Shown here: one piece after another, positions 20,801 through 27,359 of the stretch
Layout of the letters: each line of letters opens with the position of its first letter
How positions within the stretch are numbered: the stretch's first letter is position 1
Assembly: GCA_030248215.1 (NCBI GenBank)
Contig: JASANG010001469.1
Span: forward strand, 286,444-350,443
DNA length: 64,000 nucleotides
DNA from: Enoplolaimus lenunculus
Taxonomy: Eukaryota > Nematoda > Enoplea > Enoplida > Thoracostomopsidae
Reading direction: 5' to 3'
The notes under the pieces: model-generated
Database searches by the model: none
Told to the model about the DNA's origin: nothing
Seen by the model: the letters and a program-made list of their open reading frames with translations, nothing else
Translations under genes and position numbers: made by a program

Positions 20801-21594
20801 TTTAGGTTTAGAAATTTGGTTATAATACGGTTCCGCCCCTTTTCGTTACCTTGGCCCATTTTCTTAGCAAAAAGGAACAGATAATTTCACTCTGTACCAG
20901 GAGAATTTACTTTCAGTGACTTAAATATTTACTTAACTTAAATACGCTTTCACAGATGAACAATTTGTGTTAAGCAATTGCTTGCTCGTAAAAGTAATAA
21001 AGCTTAGAGTTAGGTTTAGGTTTTGCATTGCAATACAGCGGTTCGATTGTTTGAAAACCCTAATACTAGCTGATGATAAGTGCTTCTCATAACTGAGAAT
21101 AGCGACAGAAAATATTTACCAAACATAGTACGTTTGAATCCATCAATGATAACACATTAATTCAAGGGGCAATGTTCAGAACAGGGCCGTTATACCTATA
21201 CATAAAGCCTAAACGTAAGCAAGAGCTTATCCCTAAACCAAAACCTGACCGTAAGCCTAAATAAAAAAATTAGTCTAAAGCTTAAGCTTACTCTATTGCA
21301 GTCCCGCAGAAAATCGTTTCGCTCCTGATCTCTACATATGCCATTCGAAGAAACGTATCACTACCTGGTGATAAAGGGTTACAAGCAAAGAGTCAGGAAT
21401 AAAATGTGTTAAGACGACTTTACCTGCATTCGACATTTGATTAAGTCCAACGGAACCATTGCTGTATGAGTGAGTCCGCATGATAATAAGCCACCGAATC
21501 CACTGAGTAGGAAAAATTTAAGCGATCCCAGTTCACAGCTGTATTTATCTATAAATTCAAAATCATGATCCGTATTCTTAAATACGTATAGCAC
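14689..21594 (-). CDS. SLC25A3-like: Mitochondrial phosphate carrier (SLC25A3 family), seven exons found, N-terminus missing
   Basis: An inner-membrane carrier that imports phosphate with a proton for ATP synthesis. The coding exons on minus, in order, are 21594-21424, 20398-20219, 18760-18501, 17231-17059, 16286-16176, 15488-15406 and 14757-14689. Their phases all agree. All three SLC25 signatures are present: [16 protein letters not shown] and PADTIISK. Family-specific blocks include [50 protein letters not shown] and a Pro-rich tail ([10 protein letters not shown]). The first coding exon, with the start and any targeting segment, is not found. The 18.5-18.76 kb exon codes for about 24 residues more than usual in the loop after helix 3. 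One intron uses a GC donor. Every intron except the one at 15489-16175 contains family A elements; that one holds a tRNA-containing element. Confidence 0.93.
14770..14830. other. GC-rich hairpin beside a splice acceptor
   Basis: GGAGGGGGG and CCCCCCCTCC pair across a short loop, with a further purine-rich run beside it. It ends about 15-40 bases from the last phosphate-carrier acceptor and on the transcript gives a long pyrimidine tract. Confidence 0.5.
14970..15015 (-). mobile_element. Family A fragment
   Basis: The end sequence ACGTATAGAACAGGG plus CAGTAGTATAAGCATATTCC is present, but the rest of the element is missing. Confidence 0.5.
15144..15214 (+). tRNA. tRNA-like gene or pseudogene
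   Basis: The acceptor ends GACCGCG and CGTGGTC pair over seven positions with one G-U. The D stem pairs over four. A box (TGGTGTAGTGG) and B box (GGTTCGATTCC) are perfect. The anticodon stem CTTG/CAAG leaves the loop CTCGAGC, which would read CGA (Ser), but there is no long variable arm as serine tRNAs need. The T stem pairs only with a bulged A. It is probably a pseudogene or the tRNA head of a repeat, lying antisense in a phosphate-carrier intron. Confidence 0.45.
15236..15372 (-). mobile_element. Family A MITE, degenerate
   Basis: AAGCCTAAGCC core, the family's TTAGTCTAAAGCTTAAG stretch and the right-end CCTTGATCTTTACTTGACC. The opposite end is diverged. Confidence 0.65.
15406..15488 (-). 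CDS. SLC25A3-like: Phosphate carrier exon
   Basis: Encodes [20 protein letters not shown] and FIYDSVK, entering in phase 1. The acceptor is atatttcag and the donor AAG|gtaagt. Confidence 0.93.
15723..15995 (-). mobile_element. tRNA-Gly-containing element (family S)
   Basis: On minus the unit has a perfect A box (TAGCTGAGTGG), a tRNA-Gly(CCC)-like anticodon arm (CGCCTCCCAC) and a perfect B box (GGAGTTCGAATCC). On plus it starts GTTAACCCTTTCTCACATGA and ends near AGAAGGGGTTAT, so the ends are inverted repeats. It lies in the phosphate-carrier intron. Confidence 0.7.
16176..16286 (-). CDS. SLC25A3-like: Phosphate carrier exon with GC donor
   Basis: Encodes [20 protein letters not shown] and onward to ARELGIT, with the third SLC25 signature. 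The acceptor is tcgttttag. The only donor that keeps the frame into LWKG is ACTG|GCAAGT, a GC-AG intron. Confidence 0.92.
16318..16464 (+). mobile_element. Family A MITE, subfamily 3
   Basis: The ends GGAACATGTTACTTTAAGGG and AAAGTAACATTGGCC match the 1.99 kb copy. The flanks acgtaaac/agataaac are the target duplications. Confidence 0.8.
16765..16989 (-). mobile_element. Family A MITE, subfamily 1
   Basis: Ends GGCCAAGTAAGGAACGAGG and TTGATCTTTGCATGGGCT, long AAGCCT arrays with one GAATGAGCATATTCC spacer, and flanks tacatttc/aacatttc. Confidence 0.85.
17059..17231 (-). CDS. SLC25A3-like: Phosphate carrier exon
   Basis: Encodes [20 protein letters not shown] and onward to TFAAGYI, with the family-typical [11 protein letters not shown] block. 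The acceptor is attttttag and the donor ATTG|gtaagt. Confidence 0.94.
17295..17464 (+). mobile_element. Family A MITE, subfamily 1
   Basis: GGCCCATGTAAAGATCAGGG to TTTTTTACATTGGCC, with an uninterrupted run of six TTAGGC units. Flanks cttttatt/ctttcatt. Confidence 0.85.
17534..17772 (+). mobile_element. Family A MITE, subfamily 1
   Basis: AGTCCATGTAAAGATCGAGG to CTGTTCTATATATTGACC; flanks caaactcg/caaacttg. The core is a mix of TTAGGC variants. Confidence 0.85.
17818..17862 (+). repeat. AAT microsatellite
   Basis: About fourteen AAT units. Confidence 0.95.
18208..18450 (+). mobile_element. Family A MITE, subfamily 1
   Basis: GGCCCATGCAAAGATCAGGG to TGTTCTTTACATTGACC, two internal spacers, flanks agtttagc/aatttagc. 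Confidence 0.87.
18501..18760 (-). CDS. SLC25A3-like: Phosphate carrier exon with loop insertion
   Basis: Begins [20 protein letters not shown] and includes the second signature PMEAVKVR. Between [12 protein letters not shown] and CDNEGMTG lies an extra stretch rich in Ser/Thr compared with the usual family spacing. The acceptor is tatttttag and the donor ACAGG|gtgagt. Confidence 0.92.
18973..19180 (-). mobile_element. Family A MITE, subfamily 1
   Basis: GGCCAATGTAAAAACTACAG to GGATATTTACATGGCT; flanks acctggac/acctggcc. Confidence 0.85.
19501..19739 (+). mobile_element. Family A MITE, subfamily 1, reference copy
   Basis: Complete ends GGCCCATGTAAAGATCAGGG and CTGTTTTCTACATTGGCC, three TTAGGC blocks separated by GAAATATGCTCATTCTTACG, and identical 8-bp duplications aaaatttt. 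Confidence 0.93.
20219..20398 (-). CDS. SLC25A3-like: Phosphate carrier exon
   Basis: Encodes [20 protein letters not shown], then [20 protein letters not shown] and [11 protein letters not shown]; sixty codons, phase 0 at both ends. The acceptor is tttttctag and the donor CAG|gtatgt. Confidence 0.94.
20643..20856 (+). mobile_element. Family A MITE, subfamily 1
   Basis: GGTCTATGTAAAGATCGGAG to TTTTCGTTACCTTGGCC; flanks cattttgc/cattttct. Confidence 0.83.
21168..21342 (-). mobile_element. Family A MITE
   Basis: GGCAATGTTCAGAACAGGGC to CTGATCTCTACATATGCC; flanks attcaagg/attcgaag. The interior is diverged. Confidence 0.72.
21424..21594 (-). CDS. SLC25A3-like: Phosphate carrier, most upstream exon found
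   Basis: Encodes [20 protein letters not shown] then [20 protein letters not shown]. The donor is CAG|gtaaag. There is no in-frame ATG, so an upstream exon is needed. The acceptor could be atacag at the given edge, or tttaag or tttatag a little further in. Confidence 0.88.
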
Positions 21595-21662
21595 CTGTAT
21601 GACCAGTTAGCGGTAGATTTTCAAACTGACGAACTGTTGAAATTGCGGTTCTCAATATAAAC

Positions 21663-21911
21663 GGCCAATATAAACAACAGGGGCGGAACAGTATTATAAG
21701 CTTATTCCTAAGCCTATGCCTAAGCCTAAGCCTACGCGTAAGAATGAGGTTATTCCTAAGCCTAAGCCTAAGCCTACGCGTAAGACTGAGTTTATTCCTA
21801 AGCCAAAGTCTAAACCTAAGCCTAAAACAGGCAAAAGATTAGTCTGAAGCTTAAGCTTCTTCTATTCTAGTCCTGCAAAAAAACGTTCCACCACTGATCT
21901 TTACATGGGCT
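21663..21911 (-). mobile_element. Family A MITE, subfamily 1
   Basis: GGCCAATATAAACAACAGGG to TGATCTTTACATGGGCT with two internal spacers; flanks atataaac/ataaaacc. Confidence 0.83.
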
Positions 21912-21952
21912 ATAAAACCACAGAAGCGACACAAATTAATGCTGGAAAAATG

Positions 21953-22053
21953 TCCTTCATTTCAAGCATCATCATTTTCTGGTTCGAAAGTTACAAGAGC
22001 TGTCACCAAATGGCGATAGGTGCAAGACACACATTTGACAATATGGGCCCATA
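21953..22053. repeat. Family Q fragment
   Basis: Contains 'ggttcgaaagttacaagagctgtcaccaa' in pieces, then 'acacatttgacaatatgggccc', as in the fuller copies at 36.9 and 47.7 kb. Confidence 0.5.
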
Positions 22054-22355
22054 TATCAGAAGTGCAAATTAAGCTATAAGTTACTTACAAAACCAACCTC
22101 ACAGGGGGTGAGCGGGCTACCCCCACAGATTTTTAAAACCAGAATTTTGAAGAAGTATTTAAATGCGGCATTTTTGATTGGTTTCTCGTTCGCTTCTCTC
22201 GTGAATTACTTAAGGTTTCCAGTGGTTTGAGCAAATCCAAAAGTGGTAAATAATAGTTTACAAAATTAAGTGAGATTGACGTTTTTTCATATAGCTCTAG
22301 TGCATTATTACATGATTCTTTTAATGATTCGAGATAATCGTGGTCCTGTATCGCA

Positions 22356-22764
22356 CAGGATGTAAGCGGATAGTAAAAATAACAGAAAGGGAAACGGAAA
22401 GAAATAGTGATCGAAATAACGGAAGCGGTAAACGAGAAACGGATATTGAGGTGAAAAAGTTTCATAGATGTTGTATTTGTCTGCCAACACTATAGAGGCA
22501 TGCAAAAGTTCACCGGGTTTTGTAAAATTGTATAGAAAAAATAGCGGATGCATCGAAAATGTTTAGATTTTGGACGAATTTCGTAATTTTTATTTTATTT
22601 TGTACAATTTCAGCATATTTGTAATTAGGAATTGCAAGATATATACGTGATTTAGAACTAATTTTGAATGTTAATATAACGGAATTTTCGTCGTTTCTAT
22701 AACGCAAACAGAAACGGAAACGGACATCGATTTTTACCAGAAACCGATATCCTGTTACACCCTG
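22356..22764. mobile_element. hAT-type MITE with TTTCCG hexamers
   Basis: Ends CAGGATGTAAGCGG and, inverted, CAGGGTGTAACAGG. The near-end zones are made of GAAACG/CGTTTC repeats. The 8-bp flanks gtatcgca/gtatcgta fit the hAT class. Confidence 0.7.
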
Positions 22765-22794
22765 GTATCGTAGCCTACATAACAATCAGCTCGC

Positions 22795-23180
22795 TCAGAA
22801 GTTCGACGGCAGGCAGGATCGCCAAGTTCCTCGGGGTTGGAAGCAGTTGAAAATTCCATCCTCATCTGATCCCTTGGAGTGGATTATTTGCCAATATTCG
22901 CTGATTGATCCGCCGCTGGGTCCCTAATTAAAATTAAGTCTCATTTGAAAATAATTCGAGCTTAACGAAACGTTGTCACCCCACTTTTCTATATATTTAC
23001 AATTCAAACAAGTTGATTTTTTTTTCAAATTTTACAAAAATTTAAAATCAAAATTTTAATACCGTTCACATCTCCACTGCTTGACGCCAGCTTAACGTTG
23101 TAAGCAATTAAAGCACTTTGAATTTGTACAAGAATGAACACATAGATGGCTGCCCATGCGAGAAGAATAGCTTCACACAT
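22795..23180 (-). CDS. Possible two-exon small secreted or membrane protein
   Basis: Exon 1 (23180-23070) starts MCEAILLAWAAIYVFILVQI, a strong hydrophobic leader, and ends LASSSGD before GAT|gtgaac. Exon 2 (22923-22795) follows acceptor ttttaattag and reads GPSGGSISEYWQIIHSKGSD, then a Cys-containing tail (CFQPRGTWRSCLPSNF) and TGA. Both junctions are phase 0 and the intron is 146 bp. The total is 79 residues. Exon 2 is clearly GC-richer than its surroundings. I do not recognise it; the weak donor leaves real doubt. It could instead be exons of a longer gene. Confidence 0.33.
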
Positions 23181-23319
23181 TTTGCAAATATAGATTTATA
23201 CCATGAATATATTTTATATTAGCATTAATTACAATTAGCTTTTGAGAGGTTACGATAGACTAGTATAAGTTGTCACGCCGCCTGTCTAGAAATGTATGCA
23301 ATTGACCATCAGTGACCCG

Positions 23320-23484
23320 AGCGGTAGTTTATTAATGGTTAATTGCAATACCGGATATATCATTAACAATGCTTATCGGAGAGTGGGATAAAAATAAATA
23401 ACAGTCCGTAACCCAATAGCAGACGGTGCTCTCTGGAGCGGCCAAATAAATATCAGTCCCGCGCTCTTATACGGGTCACTACAG
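23320..23484 (-). mobile_element. Family G mariner-like MITE, partial
   Basis: Ends ACGGGTCACTACAG|TA and shares 'aaataaatatcagtccc' and 'ataacagtccgtaac' with fuller copies at 28.1 and 44.0 kb. Confidence 0.6.
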
Positions 23485-23514
23485 TAAATTATCAATTAAC
23501 ACATTTTTACAAAA

Positions 23515-23610
23515 TCAACAAGGGTGCATGTCCTTGTTGGTTCTGTTCGCCAACACCCTGTATAAAAGAACCAAGGCACAGCTTACGCTTTCTCATTCGG
23601 GTCACTACAG
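23515..23610. repeat. Short repeat ending in a family G terminus
   Basis: 'caacaagggtgcatgtcc...ccaacaccctgtat' recurs inverted at 43.90-43.97 kb. It then runs into ATTCGGGTCACTACAG|TA. Confidence 0.5.
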
Positions 23611-23839
23611 TACTGTTAAATCAAATACACTGCTCACAGTAATTAGCTTTTAATGTTTAACAGCTCCTAACTCCGATTTAAAATGTGATTAACATTTCAG
23701 TGTTGAATATTGTTTTCAAATCTACAAATTAGCAATAAATTTCAGTACAGTTTAACCTTACAGAGCTATAATTGAAGTAAAAGTTGAATACAGCTGAAAC
23801 GCTCTTTGAGCATATACACAGTAGGAAATGGCTATTAAT

Positions 23840-24196
23840 CAGGGTACAACCGGAAGTCTGGTTCCGGCTCCGGCAGAAAATCGGCCTCCGCTCTGGCTCA
23901 GGCTCCGATAGAATTTGTGCCGGACGTTCCGGCAATTTCGGCAGTAAAATTATGCAAAATTTATTTGTTAACGCGTTTTGTTTTACTTTTGGTTACAATT
24001 TTCAGGAAAGAATTTTCCGAAATTTCGTAGAAAATTAGCGTAAAACCAAACAACTTAAAACATGTTGCAAATATTGGCTAAAATTAACGAATTAACCATC
24101 ATTTTTACTACTTAATTTCGCCTCACCACTGGCTTCGGCAAGTTTCGTTGACCTTCGGCGTCGACTCTGGTATTTTTCACCTCCGGTTGCACCATG
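23840..24196. mobile_element. Family E hAT-type MITE, reference copy
   Basis: Ends CAGGGTACAACCGGAAG and, inverted, CATGGTGCAACCGGAGG. Identical 8-bp duplications (ctattaat) fit hAT insertion. The end zones consist of GGCTCC/CCGGCT-type hexamers and the centre is AT-rich. Confidence 0.88.
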
Positions 24197-24245
24197 CTAT
24201 TAATCGATAAAAATCTAGCAGGTAACCGAAAGTAGTGGACTTATA

Positions 24246-24368
24246 GGCCCGCGTAGCCAACTCATCTTGCAATGGGGGCTTACAAATTATTCGAGAGGCA
24301 CATACAAGGGCCTTCGATAACTTACGCGTAACGTGTGAGCCCCCTGGCCCCCATTGGCTACGGTACCG
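24246..24368. mobile_element. Family B-like element
   Basis: Inverted ends GCGTAGCCAACTCA... and ...CATTGGCTACGGT around a CCCC/GGGG-bearing core. Confidence 0.5.
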
Positions 24369-24744
24369 TTAACCCAAAGTGTTGACTGTTGAGTATGATC
24401 GAACTCATGCACTTTCTAGGTATCCTTAAAATATCTGCTCAATTAAGTAAGAGTGGTTGCGTAGTAACCGTACAATGCTTAATTCTAAAGCTACGAATAT
24501 CGGGTAATGGTAAAACAGTAATACTGTAAAATGCTATACTGTTAACACAGCTGTATATGGTATAGTTATTAATATTTGGCCCCAAATTACACGCTTTTTT
24601 CGTTTGTTTTCAAATTTCAAATTTGGCAAAAACAAATTAAATTTTTAAATTTTACTGAATTATAAATATAATTCTTTGTTTTAAACGACCCAAACAGCAA
24701 AAACATATAAGTTACTGCTAATGTACGCAGGGCTATCAATACTC

Positions 24745-24981
24745 GGTCCATGAAAAAAGATCAGGGGAGCAACGTTTTTCTGCGGGACTGCAATTGAATA
24801 AGCTTAAGCTTTAGGCTATTTTTTGCTTGGCTTAGGCATAGGCTTAGGCTTACGAATATGCTCAGTATTATGGTAGGCTTAGACTTAGGAATATGCTCAT
24901 TATTACGCTTTGGCTTAGGCTTAGGCTTAGGCTTAGAAATATGCTTATACTACTGTTTTGGCCCTGTTCTTTACATTGGCC
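24745..24981 (+). mobile_element. Family A MITE
   Basis: GGTCCATGAAAAAAGATCAG to CTGTTCTTTACATTGGCC, two spacers, flanks caatactc/caaaactc. Confidence 0.85.
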
Positions 24982-25163
24982 CAAAACTCGAACACTTCAT
25001 TGACCGTTAGTCCCTAAGATAGAACCTCTAAGTTAATAACTTAATCTTTATGCAAATGATATTCAACCTAACACATATGAATTCATTGAAATTTATCAAG
25101 TATTTTTATACCCGAGGTTATAATTACTTTTGCCGCTGGGTGATTTTTTCTAAAGTGGCTTTT

Positions 25164-25369
25164 GGCCATTAAAGATCAGGAGCGGAACGTTTTTTTGCAC
25201 GACTATAACAGAGCAAGCTTAAGCTTTAAACAATTTTTGTTTAGGCTTAAGATTAAACTTAGGCTAAGGTTTAGGTGTGTGTATATGCTAATTCTTCAGC
25301 TTAGGCCTTGGCTTAGGCTTAGGAATGTGCTTATATACAACTGTTACGGCCTTGTTCTACACATTGACC
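25164..25369 (+). mobile_element. Family A MITE
   Basis: GGCCATTAAAGATCAGGAGC to TTGTTCTACACATTGACC. No clear duplication remains. Confidence 0.75.
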
Positions 25370-25571
25370 CATAGCCGTAATTCCTTAAGTTTAAGGTCTA
25401 AATTTGGACCCAGGTTTGAACTTTGGCTAAAATTTATCATACACTGATGCTTGCTATTTAACTTAAAGCAATACACATCTACTAAACATTAAAGGTTTTC
25501 GCAAATCTTGTTTAATTTAAAAAATATGCTAAATCAGAAACAAATCAAGATCAACTTATATTTAAGAGGTT

Positions 25572-25763
25572 GACCCATGTTAAGATCAGGGGTGGAACGT
25601 TTTTCTGCAAGACTTCCATTGAATAGTAAACTTAAGCTTTAGATATATTTTTGCTTAGGCATAGACTTAGGCTTAGGTTTGGGTATAAGTTCATTCTTAC
25701 ACTTAGGCTTAGGCTTAGGAATTTGCTTATACTACTGTGACTGCCCTGTTCTATGCATTGGCA
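25572..25763 (+). mobile_element. Family A MITE
   Basis: GACCCATGTTAAGATCAGGG to CTGTTCTATGCATTGGCA; flanks poorly matched. Confidence 0.78.
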
Positions 25764-25797
25764 CAGAGAAACCATAGTCATATTATGCATAAAGTCT

Positions 25798-26019
25798 CAT
25801 TCACTTGTGCAAATATTTTTGCAGCGAGAACCTGCAGGTGCAATTTGCAAGTTAAAGTTTTCGTAAATACGAACTTGTAGCTGCCACTTGAGTATGCACG
25901 ATTTTGCTACAACACCATATCGTGCAACTTGCAGCTGCAAGTTTTGTAAGAAACCCTGAAACGTGTACCTGCAACTTGTAACTTCAAGTTCTCGCTGCAA
26001 AAATTTGCACGTGTGAATG
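25798..26019. mobile_element. Family M MITE
   Basis: Inverted ends of about 35 bp, CATTCAC(A/T).GTGCAAAT...GCAGCGAGAAC. The interior is rich in AACTTG and CAAGTT. One-ended relatives are seen near 1.72 and 16.55 kb. Confidence 0.7.
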
Positions 26020-26132
26020 GGGCTACACAGTATAAACAGGGGGTGAACTAAGCGAAGATGCTGATCAGTCCCGTTTTGGAGAAACCCCACGATGGGCCCT
26101 GCCCTAATCCAACTGGAACAATGTTGGTTAAC

Positions 26133-26635
26133 CTGGGACAATTGTAGTTCCGCTTGTAAAGAATGTGATAGCCTGTCGTTTTCTAATCCGAGTAGGCCCA
26201 TGTAAAGGCCAGGGACAGGAACGTATTTCTGTTGGACTAGAATTGAGTAAGCTTAAGCTATAGACTATTTTTTGCTTGGCTTAGTCTTAGGCTTGGGCAT
26301 AGCCTTAGAAATATGCCCATTCTTACGCTTAGGCTTAGGCTTAGAATTAGGCTTAGGCTTAGGCTTAGGCTTAGGCTTAGGCTTAGGATTAGGCTTAGGC
26401 TTAGGCTTAGGCTTAGGCTTAGGCTTAGGCTTAGGCTTAGGCTTAGGCTTAGGCTTAGGCTTAGGCTTAGGCTTAGGCTTAGGCTTAGGCTTAGGCTTAG
26501 GCTTAGGCTTAGGCTTAGGATTAGGCTTAGGCTTAGGCTTAGGCTTAGGAATATGCTTATAATACTGTTCCGCCCCTGTTATTTACATTGGCCCCCGAGT
26601 TCGACCTCTTCCAGCATGTTAGCAGGGCCACGGCT
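26133..26635 (-). pseudogene. Coiled-coil-like exon interrupted by a family A element
   Basis: Coding-like sequence lies on both sides of a transposon: 26635-26594 reads SRGPANMLEEVELG, 26194-26133 reads LENDRLSHSLQAELQLSQ. Counting the 8-bp duplication once gives exactly 32 codons between acceptor caaccacag and donor CCAG|gttaac, phase 0 at both ends. The region is GC-richer than its surroundings and predicts a charged helix. The same frame stays open past the donor to about 26.03 kb. The gene is not recognised and no partner exon is sure. Whether the 399-bp insertion kills the gene or is spliced around is unknown. Confidence 0.4.
26195..26593 (+). mobile_element. Family A MITE with the longest TTAGGC array
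   Basis: GGCCCATGTAAAGGCCAGGG to CTGTTATTTACATTGGCC, flanks tccgagta/cccgagtt. About 36 TTAGGC units run nearly uninterrupted from 26.32 to 26.55 kb. Confidence 0.9.
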
Positions 26636-26850
26636 CTGTGGTTGAGAAGCAATAATAACGAATTGAAAAGCAGTATACCTATATATACTGTTCAATCAGC
26701 TTACAAAAACACACTACATTTAGAAAATACATGATTCCGTCCTGCCACCTTTGCGAATGGTCACGAGTCTGACGAACCTAAAGGCCCGAAACCGGTCCAT
26801 CAAGTTGAAAATCGCCAAAACTGTTTCAAAGAAATCAAAATTTTTGAAAC

Positions 26851-27108
26851 GGCCGAAACAGTAGTATACGCATATTCCTAAGCCTAAGCCTAAGCCAAAG
26901 CGTAAGCGTATAGATGAGCCTATTCCTAAGCCCAAGCCTAAGCCTAAACCTAAGCCTAAGCCAAAGCGTAAGCGTATAGATGAGCCTATTCCTAAGCCCA
27001 AGCCTAAGCCTAAGCCTAAGTCTAAGCAAAAAAAATTAGTCTAAAGCTTAAACTGACTCTATTACAGCCTCGCCGGAAAACGATCCGGCCCTGTTCTATA
27101 CATGGGCC
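26851..27108 (-). mobile_element. Family A MITE, subfamily 2
   Basis: Lacks the outermost bases on the left and begins GGCCGAAACAGTAGTAT. The interior has two nearly identical blocks of about 65 bp, and it ends CCTGTTCTATACATGGGCC. Confidence 0.78.
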
Positions 27109-27359
27109 CTAACCGTTACATACGACCAATATCCTATGAATGTTATTTCAAACGGCCGCTTGTGTATAGGAAAAATTTCAATATACCAACAGTTTACAGT
27201 TATATCTGACGTTGAGTTCATGGAACTTGAAATTTAATATATATATGATAGAAAACATTATTTTCGTTTTACATTCTATAGTAAAGGGAAATATTTTTTC
27301 AGTATATTTCATAAAATATCATTTGCTAAGCGTTAATCTGTAGCAATTCATAGTTTATT

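Noticed and set aside
19501-21911. CRISPR-like array
   Set aside because: The spaced repeats are hexamers within transposons; spacers repeat and there is no cas-like gene. The setting is eukaryotic.
25797-26201. 134-residue minus ORF taken as one gene
   Set aside because: It runs through a MITE (25798-26019); only the part beyond 26.13 kb, with splice sites, looks coding.
26320-26550. A telomere or chromosome end
   Set aside because: The TTAGGC array is internal, bounded by inverted ends and target duplications, with unique DNA on both sides.
26272-26645. Long ORFs of alternating Leu-Gly or Leu-Arg
   Set aside because: They are simple translations of (TTAGGC)n in different frames; the same happens at 3.2, 18.3, 26.9, 35.2 and 45.0 kb.
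26740-26840. Possible minus exon reading LAIFNLMDRFRAFRFVRL
   Set aside because: Splice-like borders exist, but its exit phase does not fit the next candidate exon and the rest of the frame lies in a family A element.
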